Shown here: positions 1 to 8,912 of the stretch, one piece after another
How positions within the stretch are numbered: the first letter of the stretch is position 1
How the letters are laid out: every line of letters starts with the position of its first letter
NCBI GenBank assembly: GCA_047973125.1
Contig: JBKEBK010000023.1
Coordinates: 62,001 to 126,000, forward strand
Direction of reading: 5' to 3'
Origin: CAYNRG01 sp047973125
GTDB lineage: Bacteria; Bacillota_I; Bacilli_A; Erysipelotrichales; Erysipelotrichaceae
Length of the DNA: 64,000 bases
Position numbers and translations under genes: made by a program
Notes under the pieces: generated by a model
What the model was told of the DNA's origin: nothing
What the model saw: only the letters and a program-made list of their open reading frames with translations
Database searches by the model: none

Positions 1-537
1 GTTGATCCTCGTCATGCTGATCAACAAATCCGTGGAGCAATGGTGCTTCCACATGGTACTGGTAAAGTACAAAAAGTATTAGTTGTAACTCAAGGAGCTA
101 AGGAACAAGAAGCAAAAGATGCTGGGGCAGATTTTGTTGGTGGTAAAGAAATCCTTGAAGATATCAAAAAGGGTTGGTTTGAATTTGATGTTATCGTTGC
201 TACTCCTGATATGATGGGAGAACTTGGTAAACTTGGTAAGGTTTTAGGACCTAAAGGTTTAATGCCAAATCCAAAGACTGGTACTGTTACTACAGATGTT
301 GAAAAAGCTGTTAATGAAATTAAAAAGGGTAAAATTGAATATCGTGTAGATAAAGAAGGTAATATTAATGTTATGATTGGAAAAGTATCATTTACTGATG
401 AAGCTTTACAAGAAAACTTTAAACTACTTTATGATACAATCAAAAAAGCAAGACCTGCAGCAGTTAAAGGAATATATATGCGCTCTGCTACAATTTCTAC
501 AACTATGGGTCCTGGAATTAAAGTTATTGCAGAATAA
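1..537 (+). CDS. rplA: 50S ribosomal protein L1 (5' end outside window)
   Basis: This is ribosomal protein L1, which binds 23S rRNA at the mobile L1 stalk and represses its own translation by binding its mRNA. The reading frame is open from base 1 (VDPRHADQQIRGAMVLPHGTG), so the N-terminal quarter or so lies outside the window. The internal Met at base 40 is not the start. The L1 signature GKVLGPKGLMPNPKTGTV is present, and the protein ends normally at ...GPGIKVIAE. A terminator follows directly, so this is the last gene of its transcript. In many Bacillota rplJ and rplL follow a little further on; here a sugar operon does. Identification is certain; only the start is missing. Confidence 0.97.
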   Translation, partial: VDPRHADQQIRGAMVLPHGTGKVQKVLVVTQGAKEQEAKDAGADFVGGKEILEDIKKGWFEFDVIVATPDMMGELGKLGKVLGPKGLMPNPKTGTVTTDVEKAVNEIKKGKIEYRVDKEGNINVMIGKVSFTDEALQENFKLLYDTIKKARPAAVKGIYMRSATISTTMGPGIKVIAE

Positions 538-558
538 CATGTATTAGTTATAAATGAT

Positions 559-589
559 AAGTGTTGGTAAATATACCGACACTTTTTTT
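559..589 (+). terminator. Rho-independent terminator of rplA
   Basis: A 9-bp stem (GTGTTGGTA with TACCGACAC, one G-U pair) and an AATA loop are followed by a run of seven T. It lies 21 bases after the rplA stop and ends the ribosomal protein transcript. Confidence 0.85.
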
Positions 590-612
590 AAATAAATGAT
601 AGCAACATAAAT

Positions 613-640
613 TTGACTTTTTTTGAAACTATGTTAGTAT
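613..640 (+). promoter_or_regulatory. Promoter of the beta-glucoside PTS operon
   Basis: TTGACT at 613-618 and TAGTAT at 635-640 are separated by 16 bases, just upstream of the first antiterminator target. The position fits a sigma-A promoter for licT and the genes behind it. It is inferred from motifs only. Confidence 0.55.
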
Positions 641-660
641 ATAAATAATAAATCTCAATT

Positions 661-733
661 AAGGGGTGTAACGTAATAGGCAGGACCTGAGTTGAAAAGA
701 ATAGTTTATTCTTTTCAACTCAGGTCCTTTTTA
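661..733 (+). promoter_or_regulatory. RAT site and conditional terminator upstream of licT
   Basis: The leader carries a BglG/LicT-type ribonucleic antiterminator: GGGGTGTAACG, then GGCAGGACCTGAG. It overlaps the 5' arm of a very strong terminator whose 19-bp stem runs from about 683 to 727 and is followed by CTTTTTATT. In this family the phosphorylation-controlled antiterminator binds the RAT and prevents the terminator from folding. The overlap of GGACC between the two structures is visible here. Its position before the regulator gene means licT controls its own expression. Confidence 0.88.
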
Positions 734-763
734 TTATTTTGAGATGAGATGGGAGGCGATTGA

Positions 764-1597
764 TTGAAGGTAAAAAAGGTTTTAAATAATAATGTAGTTA
801 TTGCAGAAGATGATGAGTATTGTGAATCTGTTGTTATCGGTCTGGGTATTGCTTTTAAATTAAAAATTGGTGAGGAGATACCAGCTGATAAAATCGAGAG
901 AGTCTTCTCTTCGACTCAAAATGAAGAGAAAAAGCAATTGCAACAATTGGTAGAAACCATCCCTCAAACTTATTTTGATATAGCTATTGAAATTATTGAG
1001 TATGCGCAAAAGAATTTAAATAAAAAATTAAGCAATTCAATATATATCACTCTGACTGATCATATCAATTATATAAAGGAGCGAGTTGGATTGGGAATAT
1101 TACCAAAAAATTCTTTGAAATGGGAGATTAGACAGTATTATCCAAAAGAATATCAGGTTTCAATAAAAATAGTCGAACTATTGGAAGATGAATTTGAGTG
1201 TAAGTTAAATGATGATGAAGTTGCATCAATAGCTTTACACATTATCAATGCAGAAATTGATGATGTATCAATTAGAGATAGTATGGAGGCTATTCAACTT
1301 ATTGATCAAATCATGCAGATTATAAGATATCAGGGGAATATCATTAATGATATGGAAGATTTAAATTATCAAAGGCTAATAACCCACATACGTTTTTTTG
1401 TACAGCGAATATTATCAAAAAAGTATTCATTAGACACCAACCCCTTATATGAAATGGTTAAAAATTCATATCCTCAATCCTATGCGATAACAGAAAGAAT
1501 TAGAAGTTTTATTGAGGATAGTTTGAACTACTCTGTAAGTGATGATGAAGTCACTTATCTAGTTATTCATATTGAACGTATCTTAAATAGAAAATAA
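764..1597 (+). CDS. licT: BglG/LicT-family transcription antiterminator
   Basis: This is an RNA-binding antiterminator for beta-glucoside genes. The N-terminal 55 or so residues (MKVKKVLNNNVVIAEDD...) match the CAT RNA-binding domain. Two PTS regulation domains follow, with His in LTDHINYIKERVG and ALHIINAE (PRD1) and in ITHIRFFVQR and VIHIERI (PRD2), the usual phosphorylation positions. At 277 residues it has the normal family length. The start is TTG, with GGGAGG about 7 bases upstream; no suitable ATG lies nearby. RAT/terminator pairs lie both before this gene and after it. By family knowledge, EIIB of the PTS represses PRD1 when no sugar is transported, while HPr~P activates PRD2. Confidence 0.93.
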   Translation: MKVKKVLNNNVVIAEDDEYCESVVIGLGIAFKLKIGEEIPADKIERVFSSTQNEEKKQLQQLVETIPQTYFDIAIEIIEYAQKNLNKKLSNSIYITLTDHINYIKERVGLGILPKNSLKWEIRQYYPKEYQVSIKIVELLEDEFECKLNDDEVASIALHIINAEIDDVSIRDSMEAIQLIDQIMQIIRYQGNIINDMEDLNYQRLITHIRFFVQRILSKKYSLDTNPLYEMVKNSYPQSYAITERIRSFIEDSLNYSVSDDEVTYLVIHIERILNRK

Positions 1598-1675
1598 AGG
1601 AAGTGTAACCTATCTAGAGTAGGGCAGGATCCAAATATAAAAGCAAATATTACTTTTATATTGGATCCTTTTATT
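1597..1675 (+). promoter_or_regulatory. Second RAT site and conditional terminator, between licT and the PTS gene
   Basis: GGAAGTGTAACC...GGGCAGGATCC repeats the layout of the first RAT. It overlaps a terminator with a stem of about 16 bp (GGATCCAAATATAAAAG paired with CTTTTATATTGGATCC, 1627-1668) followed by TTTTATTT. Antitermination is therefore required twice: once to make licT and once to read into the permease, sulfatase and glycosidase genes. Confidence 0.87.
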
Positions 1676-1735
1676 TATGACATTATTATGTCACTAGAAT
1701 TAATTTCATTTTAAAAAAATAAAAAGGAGAGCAAA

Positions 1736-3628
1736 ATGAAAAAATATGATGAATTAGCAAAGTTTATTATTAATAATGTAGGGGGTAAATCAAATGTGGT
1801 ATCTTTGACACATTGTGTTACAAGACTCCGTTTTAAACTTAAAGATGAAGGTAAAGCAAATACAGATGTGTTAAATAGTAATGATGGCATTGCTTCTGTT
1901 GTTCAAAAAGGTGGGCAATATCAAGTTGTAATTGGGAATAATGTTGAAGATGTATTTGATACAGTTATGGAAGTTGGAGGATTTTCTGATACGAAAGGAG
2001 AAGAAGTAAAAGAAAAAGGATTGTTTAACAAATTTGTTGGAATTATATCTGGTATCTTTATGCCAATACTTGGCTTACTTTGTGCTTGTGGTATTATCAA
2101 GGGACTTAGCGTTGTCTTAGTGAGTGTTGGTATATTAAAGATCACTTCTTCAACATATATAATATTTAATGGTATTGGTGATAGCTTGTTTTATTTTTTC
2201 CCAGTAATTCTTGGTTATACCTCAGCTGAGAAATTTGGCTTAAATAAAGTCGTGGGTATGGCTATAGGGGCTAGTTTACTATATCCAAACATAGTAGCTT
2301 TAAAGGGTAATGAACCATTATTCACATTATTTGCAGGAACACCATTTGCATCTAATGTAACTGCTACTTTCTTTGGAATACCTGTTGTAATGATGTCATA
2401 TGCAAATAGTGTGCTACCGGTTATATTTGCAACTTTTGTAGGTTCAAAAATAGAAAAAGTGATGAAGAAGATTACACCGACAATTATAAAAATGTTCTTC
2501 GTTCCAGCTTGCACATTAATATTTACCGTTGTTATTACTTTAGTTTTAATCGGTCCAATTGCTACATGGGCTAGTCAGTTGATTGGTTTGTTAATTATGT
2601 CTGTTAGAAATATCAGTCCAATTCTAACAGGAGCACTAGTTGCTGGATTATGGCAAGTATTAGTTATGTTTGGAATACATCAAGGATTAATACCAATAGC
2701 TATTACAAATATGATGACATACGGATATGAAAATGTACTAGCTAATATACTTCCAGTACCTTTTGTTACATTCGCTGTTGTATTAGCTATATATTTGAAA
2801 ACAAAAGATTCAAAATTGAAAAAAACAGCATTACCTGCAGCTATTTCAAGCTTCTTTGGTGTAAGTGAACCCTCAATTTATGGAGTTACACTACCGTTGA
2901 AAAAGCCATTCATTATTACATTGATTTCTGCAGGAATTGGTGGAGCTATTATGGGGTTCTTTAATTCATGTACTTATACACAAGGTGGGCTAGGTATCTT
3001 TGCATTACCTGCATATATTAATCCAGCGAGTGGGTTGGATAGTGGATTCTATGGGGCAATAATTGCGTTAGGTGTTTCAATGACCTGTGGATTTGTTTTG
3101 ACTTGGTTATTTGGTTATAAAAACACTGAAACTAAAGAGCTTGAGCAAACAAACTCAGTTGATGAAATGATCAAACAAGAAATTTTTATTTCTCCAGTAA
3201 AAGGCGAAGTTATTGAACTTTCTAAAGTAAATGATCAAGTATTTGCTTCAGATACAGTTGGTAAAGGGGTTGCAATTATACCTACAGAGGGAAAAATATA
3301 TGCCCCAACAGATGGAATAGCAACAACTGTATTTCCAACACATCATGCAATTGGAATAACTACGAAAACAGGTGTTGAGTTACTGATACATGTTGGAATT
3401 GATACTGTTCAACTTGAAGGAGAGGGCTTTAAGTGTCGTATAAATCAAGGAGATACAATTAAAAAAGGTCAGCTTTTATTAGAGTTTGATCAAGACTTGA
3501 TGAAAAATAAAAATTATGATGATACTGTAGTATTTGTAGTTACAAACTCTAACGAGTTTTTAGATATCATAGTTTCTAAAAAGACTAAAGCAGATCAAGA
3601 ACATGAAATTTTAGCAGTCGCAATTTAA
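1736..3628 (+). CDS. bglP: PTS beta-glucoside-type permease, EIIBCA
   Basis: A single-chain PTS permease imports and phosphorylates a beta-glucoside. Domain order is EIIB (about residues 1-90, phospho-Cys C27 in LTHCVTRLRF), EIIC (about 100-460, multiple membrane segments) and EIIA of the glucose type (about 485-630, phospho-His H552 in LLIHVGIDTV). The length of 630 is typical. The RBS AAAAAGGAGAG sits before the ATG. It is the target of the second RAT, and it is followed after 11 bases by the sulfatase gene, so both should be co-translated from one message. The symbol bglP reflects the family; the exact sugar is not known and may be a sulfated glucoside. Confidence 0.92.
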   Translation: MKKYDELAKFIINNVGGKSNVVSLTHCVTRLRFKLKDEGKANTDVLNSNDGIASVVQKGGQYQVVIGNNVEDVFDTVMEVGGFSDTKGEEVKEKGLFNKFVGIISGIFMPILGLLCACGIIKGLSVVLVSVGILKITSSTYIIFNGIGDSLFYFFPVILGYTSAEKFGLNKVVGMAIGASLLYPNIVALKGNEPLFTLFAGTPFASNVTATFFGIPVVMMSYANSVLPVIFATFVGSKIEKVMKKITPTIIKMFFVPACTLIFTVVITLVLIGPIATWASQLIGLLIMSVRNISPILTGALVAGLWQVLVMFGIHQGLIPIAITNMMTYGYENVLANILPVPFVTFAVVLAIYLKTKDSKLKKTALPAAISSFFGVSEPSIYGVTLPLKKPFIITLISAGIGGAIMGFFNSCTYTQGGLGIFALPAYINPASGLDSGFYGAIIALGVSMTCGFVLTWLFGYKNTETKELEQTNSVDEMIKQEIFISPVKGEVIELSKVNDQVFASDTVGKGVAIIPTEGKIYAPTDGIATTVFPTHHAIGITTKTGVELLIHVGIDTVQLEGEGFKCRINQGDTIKKGQLLLEFDQDLMKNKNYDDTVVFVVTNSNEFLDIIVSKKTKADQEHEILAVAI

Positions 3629-3639
3629 GGAGGGCATTT

Positions 3640-5412
3640 ATGAAAGCAATAACGATAATGTTTGATACCTTAAGTAGAAGGTATTTAAGCACTTATGGTA
3701 ATAAATGGGTAAAGACTCCAAATTTTGAACGATTAAAAAAGAATACAGTTCAATTTGATTCCTTCTTTTCAGGATCGCTTCCTTGTATGCCAGCTCGCAG
3801 AGAGCTGCATACAGGAAGATATAATTTCTTACATCGTAGTTGGGGACCATTAGAACCGTTTGATTTCTCGTGTTTTGAAGAATTAAAAAAACAAAATATA
3901 TATACCCATATTGTAACTGATCACTCTCATTACTGGGAAGATGGTGGTGCTACATATCTTCCTCGGTATACTACTTGGGAAGGATTCAGAGGACAAGAGG
4001 GAGATCGTTGGGTTGGAATTGTTAATAGTAAAAAGCGTTTAACAATTCCACAACAAGTGAAATCGTCCAAAACAGGAGATAGTTTCTATTTTAATTATGC
4101 AAATCGAGAAAGAATGAAAGATGAAAATGATTTTTCAAGTGTGAAAACATTTAATGCCGGCATAGAGTTTATAGAGAAAAATCATGATGAGTATTCTTGG
4201 TTACTCCAAATAGAGGCATTTGATCCACATGAACCATTTTATGTTCCTCAGAAATATTTGGATTTATATGAAAAAATACCAGATGATATTGTATTCGATT
4301 GGCCATCATATGCACCAGTATGTGAGAGTGCAGAAGAAAAAAGACAAGTTATAATTCGATATGCTGCACTTATATCAATGTGTGATCATTATCTTGGCAA
4401 AGTGTTAGATGTTTTTGATAAATATGATTTGTGGAAAGATACTATGTTGCTTGTTAATACTGATCATGGATTTTTGATGGGTGAGCACAATTGGTGGGGA
4501 AAAAACGTTCAACCATTTTACAATGAAATCACTCATTTACCATTTTATTATTATGATCCTAGAAATCCTGAAGCATCAGGAACTAGAAAATCTCTAAGTC
4601 AAACTATTGATATACCAGCGACAATATTAAACTTTTTTGGACTGAAACAGCCAGAGTCAATGCTGGGAAAGGATTTGTATCCTGTATTATGCAACAATGA
4701 GAAAATCCATGATGCAGTTTTGTTTGGAAGCTTTGGAGGACATATTAATGTATGTGATGGAAAATATGTCTACATGCGCTCATCAATAAATCAACATAAT
4801 ACATCATTATATGAATATACACTCATGCCAACTAAAATGAGAGGTTTTATAGAAAAAAGAAATTTAAAAAAAGCAACACTTGATGATTCTTTTACTTGCT
4901 TTGAGAATTTACCAGTGTTGAAGATACCAGCGAAGTCATATATTTCTTCTTATAGAGCAGGAAATAAATTATTTGATATAGAAAAAGATCCACAACAAAA
5001 ATGTTTAATTGATGATGTAAATATCGAAATAGATATGATTGAGAAAATGCGTTTATTAATGAACGAGAATGAATGTCCTATTGAACAATATTCTCGTATA
5101 GGTATTGAGAAGGATAAAAAGCTAGACGCGAATTTTCTACTTCAGCAACGCCAAAATAGAATAGAAGCAGATAAGCTTCCAAGTGATTTAATTTTAACAG
5201 AAAAAGAAAAAGCACAAATATTATTTATAAGTGATTTAATTGCTGCAGATAAAATGCAAAATATTTATAAACAGATAAGAAACAATAATGATGAAGTACC
5301 TGTTTATGAATTATTAAAAAATATATTATTTGAAATAATGGGAAATAAAATGCCAAAGAGGATGCTAAATATGTATGTTGGATTTTTAGATGCAGCTGGA
5401 GAAGCTGATTGA
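3640..5412 (+). CDS. Intracellular Cys-type sulfatase of the beta-glucoside operon
   Basis: This is a sulfatase-family (S1, alkaline-phosphatase fold) enzyme of 590 residues. The formylglycine motif C-x-P-x-R is present as C49-M-P-A-R53, in SGSLPCMPARRELHTGR. The metal-ligand segments MFDTLSRRY (D9) and NTDHGFLMGEHNWWGK are intact, so an active enzyme is expected. It needs oxidation of C49 by a sulfatase-maturing enzyme, which is not encoded in this window. There is no signal peptide, so it acts in the cytosol. GGAGGG precedes the ATG. It sits between a PTS permease and a 6-phospho-beta-glucosidase, suggesting removal of sulfate from an imported, phosphorylated sulfated glycoside. The true substrate is unknown, and I cannot assign the subfamily. 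Confidence 0.88.
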   Translation: MKAITIMFDTLSRRYLSTYGNKWVKTPNFERLKKNTVQFDSFFSGSLPCMPARRELHTGRYNFLHRSWGPLEPFDFSCFEELKKQNIYTHIVTDHSHYWEDGGATYLPRYTTWEGFRGQEGDRWVGIVNSKKRLTIPQQVKSSKTGDSFYFNYANRERMKDENDFSSVKTFNAGIEFIEKNHDEYSWLLQIEAFDPHEPFYVPQKYLDLYEKIPDDIVFDWPSYAPVCESAEEKRQVIIRYAALISMCDHYLGKVLDVFDKYDLWKDTMLLVNTDHGFLMGEHNWWGKNVQPFYNEITHLPFYYYDPRNPEASGTRKSLSQTIDIPATILNFFGLKQPESMLGKDLYPVLCNNEKIHDAVLFGSFGGHINVCDGKYVYMRSSINQHNTSLYEYTLMPTKMRGFIEKRNLKKATLDDSFTCFENLPVLKIPAKSYISSYRAGNKLFDIEKDPQQKCLIDDVNIEIDMIEKMRLLMNENECPIEQYSRIGIEKDKKLDANFLLQQRQNRIEADKLPSDLILTEKEKAQILFISDLIAADKMQNIYKQIRNNNDEVPVYELLKNILFEIMGNKMPKRMLNMYVGFLDAAGEAD

Positions 5413-5425
5413 AAGGAGCGTTAAT

Positions 5426-6898
5426 ATGAATTTTCCAAAAGGATTTTTCTGGGGTGGAGCAACAGCTGCTAATCAATGTGAAGGAGCATGGAACGTTGAT
5501 GGTCGTGGACCATCAAAGACAGATGTAACAACAGGAGGCACAGCAAACAGTCCTCGTATGGTGACCTATGTTGATAAAGATGGAGTTGGACACGAACTTT
5601 CACAGTTTGCAGATAGCTTGCCTGAAGGCGCACACTATGCAGTATTGGATAATTATTATTATCCAAATCATGAAGGAATAGATTTTTACCATCATTATAA
5701 AGAGGATATTGCCTTATTTGCAGAAATGGGTTTTAAAATGTTTAGAATGTCAATTTCCTGGTCTCGCCTTTACCCAAATGGGGATGAAGAAACACCTAAT
5801 CAAAAAGGAATTGAATTTTATCGTAGTGTATTTAAAGAATGTAGAAAATATAACATCAAACCACTTGTTTCTATATGGCATTTTGATACACCGCTATATC
5901 TAGAAGAAAAATATGGTGGTTGGAAAAATCGAAAATTGATTGAATTTTACACTCGTTATGCGACTACTTGTTTTACAGAATTTAAAGGATTAGTTAATTA
6001 TTGGCTTACTTTCAATGAAATCAATAATACGGTAATGTTTTTAGATTTGATGGGGGATAATGTAACAGATGAAAAATATCAGGATGCCTATCAGTCTTTA
6101 CATCATCAATTTGTTGCTAGTGCGAAAGCCGTACAAGTTGGACATAGTATTGATACTTTAAACAAAATTGGTTGTATGATTTGTGGTATTACTTTTTATC
6201 CTGGCACTTGTAATCCTAAAGATATTCTTCTGAATCGATACACATGGGAAAAGGGAATATTCTATTGTGGTGATGTGCAATGCAAAGGGGAATATCCAAC
6301 GTATGCAAAACGTCTGTGGCAAGAGCACAATGTTAAATTAGATATAACAGAAGAGGATTTGAATGATCTGAAACTTGGAACAGTAGATTTGTATTCTTTC
6401 TCATATTACATGTCAACAGTTGTATCTACACAAGAGGTCGAAGATAAAGTTTCAGGTAACTTTTCATTTGGTGCAAGAAATCCATACTTGAATTATTCTG
6501 ATTGGGGATGGGCTACTGATGAAACAGGGCTACAGTATTATTTAGAAATGATGTATGATCGTTATAAGAAACCGCTATTAATTGTAGAAAATGGACTTGG
6601 GGCTTATGATACTGTAGAGAATGATGGAAGTATTCATGATGATTATCGTATTGATTATTATAGGAAACATATAAAATCAATGGAGCAGGCAATAAACAAT
6701 GGTGTAGATCTAATTGCTTACACTACATGGGGTTGTATTGATCTTGTATCAGCAGGAACTGGTCAAATGAGTAAGCGTTATGGCTTTATATATGTTGATA
6801 AGGATGATGAAGGCAAGGGCACCATGAAGCGCAGTAGAAAAGATAGTTTTTATTGGTATAAAAAAGTAATTTTATCAAATGGAAAGGAGTTGGATTAA
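5426..6898 (+). CDS. bglA: 6-phospho-beta-glucosidase, GH1
   Basis: A family GH1 retaining glycosidase, 490 residues, cleaves the 6-phosphorylated beta-glycoside delivered by the PTS. It begins with the standard FPKGFFWGGATAANQCEGAW. The acid/base Glu is E198 in LTFNEINN and the nucleophile E388 in LIVENGLGAYD. SKRYGFIYVD carries the Ser/Lys/Tyr phosphate-binding residues typical of 6-phospho enzymes. The ATG at 5426 is chosen because GAAAGGAG lies 8 bases upstream and it gives the normal GH1 N-terminus; an in-frame Met at 5390 would overlap the sulfatase gene. An insert rich in Gly, Thr and Ser occupies about residues 26-70. It is the last gene of the operon. Confidence 0.93.
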   Translation: MNFPKGFFWGGATAANQCEGAWNVDGRGPSKTDVTTGGTANSPRMVTYVDKDGVGHELSQFADSLPEGAHYAVLDNYYYPNHEGIDFYHHYKEDIALFAEMGFKMFRMSISWSRLYPNGDEETPNQKGIEFYRSVFKECRKYNIKPLVSIWHFDTPLYLEEKYGGWKNRKLIEFYTRYATTCFTEFKGLVNYWLTFNEINNTVMFLDLMGDNVTDEKYQDAYQSLHHQFVASAKAVQVGHSIDTLNKIGCMICGITFYPGTCNPKDILLNRYTWEKGIFYCGDVQCKGEYPTYAKRLWQEHNVKLDITEEDLNDLKLGTVDLYSFSYYMSTVVSTQEVEDKVSGNFSFGARNPYLNYSDWGWATDETGLQYYLEMMYDRYKKPLLIVENGLGAYDTVENDGSIHDDYRIDYYRKHIKSMEQAINNGVDLIAYTTWGCIDLVSAGTGQMSKRYGFIYVDKDDEGKGTMKRSRKDSFYWYKKVILSNGKELD

Positions 6899-6977
6899 AA
6901 CTGACCTTTCAAAAATTTGTTAGGAAATAATTTAGATGGGTACTTAAATAACCAGTTATAAAAGTTATCATATTAGT

Positions 6978-7029
6978 GAGGTCTTCTGTATAATGTTTGG
7001 CAAAAACTATTATAACAGGACCTCTTTTA
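6978..7029 (+). terminator. Terminator of the beta-glucoside operon
   Basis: A long, imperfect stem (GAGGTC...GACCTC at the base, AT-rich pairing above) ends in CTCTTTTATTT. It lies about 80 bases after the GH1 stop. Confidence 0.7.
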
Positions 7030-7072
7030 TTTAACCCACTAAAATATTACACTATTTATCCCACAAAAAAAT

Positions 7073-7101
7073 TTGACTTTTCATTTTTAACACTGTATTA
7101 T
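7073..7101 (+). promoter_or_regulatory. Promoter of the lysine-riboswitch transport operon
   Basis: TTGACT (7073-7078) and TATTAT (7096-7101) are 17 bases apart. The predicted start point falls just upstream of the riboswitch aptamer. Confidence 0.65.
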
Positions 7102-7120
7102 TAGATTTATAAAAATTGTA

Positions 7121-7317
7121 TATGAGGTAGCGATGTAAATTAGTAACTTGTGGAGTTGGCAAACTTTGAAGCAAGTGAAAGGTAATCATCGCCGAATAAA
7201 CTATTTGGCAAAATAGTTTATGGGGTTATAGGGAACACTTATAACACTCCTTCGAAAGAAGAGGCGCTAAGAACTTATGATAAATAATATCGTATGAGAT
7301 TAGCTCATACGATTTTT
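7121..7317 (+). promoter_or_regulatory. Lysine riboswitch (L box) with terminator
   Basis: The leader contains the conserved L-box blocks in order: GAGGTAGCGA, AAGGTAATCATCGCCGAA, a TAAACTA/TAGTTTA hairpin, GGGAACACTTATAACACTCC and GAGGCGCTA. TAGCG and CGCTA pair to close P1. A perfect 10-bp hairpin (ATCGTATGAG with CTCATACGAT) and a T run at 7289-7317 form the expression platform. Lysine binding is expected to favour termination. The transporter behind it is therefore most likely a lysine importer. Confidence 0.87.
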
Positions 7318-7340
7318 AATTAGAAAAAGAGGGAATAGAT

Positions 7341-8150
7341 ATGAAAAAGATTTTAGGAGTTTTGATTATTATGGTATTGCTTGTAGGATGTTCTGGTGAT
7401 AATGGTAGTAATGAAGAAGTTAGTACACTAGTGGTTGGAATGGAGTGCAACTATGCACCTTTTAACTGGTCGCAAACAAATGAAACAGAAACAGCAGTAG
7501 CGATTTCTGCAGTAGATTATTGTGATGGTTATGATGTAAGTGTAGCAAAGAAAATTGCTGATAACTTAAATAAGGAATTAAAAATAGTTGCAGTTACTTG
7601 GAATGGTTTAATTCCTGCACTTAATAATGGAGAAATTGATTTAATTATTGCGGGTATGACAAAAACTGAAGAGAGAAGTCAGGCAGTAAATTTTAGTGAG
7701 CCTTACTATACTTCTGAGATGGTAATGATTGTTAGAAAAGATGATGCACTTACAAGTGCAACATCGATTCAAGATTTTAGTGGTAAGAAGGTACTTGGTC
7801 AAATTAACACCTTATATGATGAAATTATCGATCAAATAGATGGGGTTATTCATGTTTCTCCACTTAAGAATTATCCAAGAATGGTAATGTCTTTACAAGA
7901 GGGTGAAGTTGATGCCTTGACTGCTGAATTACCGGTTGCTCAAGGAGTGGTTGCTGCTAATGATGACCTTGCAATTGTTACCTTTGATGAAGGTAATGGA
8001 TTTGTAGCTGATACTACTGTATCAATTGCTGTAGCAAAAGATAATACCGATTTACTTGAAGGAGTGCAGGCTGCACTAGATGGAATAAGTGAAGAAGAAA
8101 GAGTAGAAATGATGAGAGAAGCTACAAATCGTCAACCAGCGGTAGAATAG
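7341..8150 (+). CDS. Lysine-type ABC importer, substrate-binding lipoprotein
   Basis: A family 3 extracellular solute-binding protein, 269 residues. It has a lipoprotein signal peptide (MKKILGVLIIMVLLVGC, lipid-anchored C17) and then the usual amino-acid-binding fold (VVGMECNYAPFNW, LIIAGMTKTEERSQAVNFSEPYYTSEMV). Where many relatives have Asp in the second lobe this one has GEVDALTAELPVAQG. It is the first gene behind a lysine riboswitch and is followed by its permease and ATPase, so lysine (or a close analogue) is the likely ligand. That assignment comes from the RNA, not from the protein itself. Confidence 0.9.
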   Translation: MKKILGVLIIMVLLVGCSGDNGSNEEVSTLVVGMECNYAPFNWSQTNETETAVAISAVDYCDGYDVSVAKKIADNLNKELKIVAVTWNGLIPALNNGEIDLIIAGMTKTEERSQAVNFSEPYYTSEMVMIVRKDDALTSATSIQDFSGKKVLGQINTLYDEIIDQIDGVIHVSPLKNYPRMVMSLQEGEVDALTAELPVAQGVVAANDDLAIVTFDEGNGFVADTTVSIAVAKDNTDLLEGVQAALDGISEEERVEMMREATNRQPAVE

Positions 8151-8153
8151 AAG

Positions 8154-8912
8154 ATGGATTTTAAGGTAATTAAAGATATAATTTTAAATGATTATGCTTC
8201 TATTTTGTTTGGTGTGCAAAACACCCTACTGGTAGCCCTTGTTGGTACGACAATAGGACTTGCTATTGGGTTGTTAGTTGGGGGAGTTAAAGCTATTAGA
8301 GTTGATGATACAGCATCATCATTTCCTAAATTTTTAAAAAAGATCTACGATATAATATCAAGTGTTTATATTGAATTGTTTCGTGGAACTCCAATGATGA
8401 TTCAGGCTGTGTTTATTTATTATGCCTTATTGAAGGTCTTAAATTGGACACCGATAATTGCTGGGATGTTTGTAATATCGATCAATACTGGTGCATATAT
8501 GTCAGAAATTATAAGATCTGGTATCCAATCAGTTGATAAAGGACAAACAGAGGCGGCAAGATCTCTAGGAATGTCAAATTTAAAGACAATGTTACTTGTG
8601 GTTTTACCACAGGCGATAAAGAATGCCTTTCCATCGATTGGTAATGAATTCATCGTTAATATTAAGGATAGTTCAGTATTATCAATTATCACTTTAACTG
8701 AGCTTATGTATCAAGGAGATAGAATTGCTGGAAGAACGTATAAGTTTACAGAAACATACTTTGTAATACTTTGTATCTACTTAATTTTAACTCTTACAAC
8801 AAGTTATATTCTTAGAAAAATTGAAAAGAAAATTAATAAAACTACCACTAGTTATCCTCAGTCAATGACATCTTCAACTGGGATGAAGATGGCTACACAG
8901 GGGGAAAAATAA
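8154..8912 (+). CDS. Lysine-type ABC importer, permease
   Basis: A HisM/GlnP-type membrane permease of the polar amino-acid uptake family, 252 residues, with about five membrane helices. The family motif IELFRGTPMMIQ and the EAA loop QTEAARSLGMSNLKTMLLVVLPQAIKNAFPSIGNEF are present; the latter couples to the ATPase. It starts 3 bases after the binding-protein stop and its own stop overlaps the ATPase start by 1 base, which indicates translational coupling. The C-terminal 30 residues are Ser/Thr-rich and look disordered. Confidence 0.93.
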   Translation: MDFKVIKDIILNDYASILFGVQNTLLVALVGTTIGLAIGLLVGGVKAIRVDDTASSFPKFLKKIYDIISSVYIELFRGTPMMIQAVFIYYALLKVLNWTPIIAGMFVISINTGAYMSEIIRSGIQSVDKGQTEAARSLGMSNLKTMLLVVLPQAIKNAFPSIGNEFIVNIKDSSVLSIITLTELMYQGDRIAGRTYKFTETYFVILCIYLILTLTTSYILRKIEKKINKTTTSYPQSMTSSTGMKMATQGEK

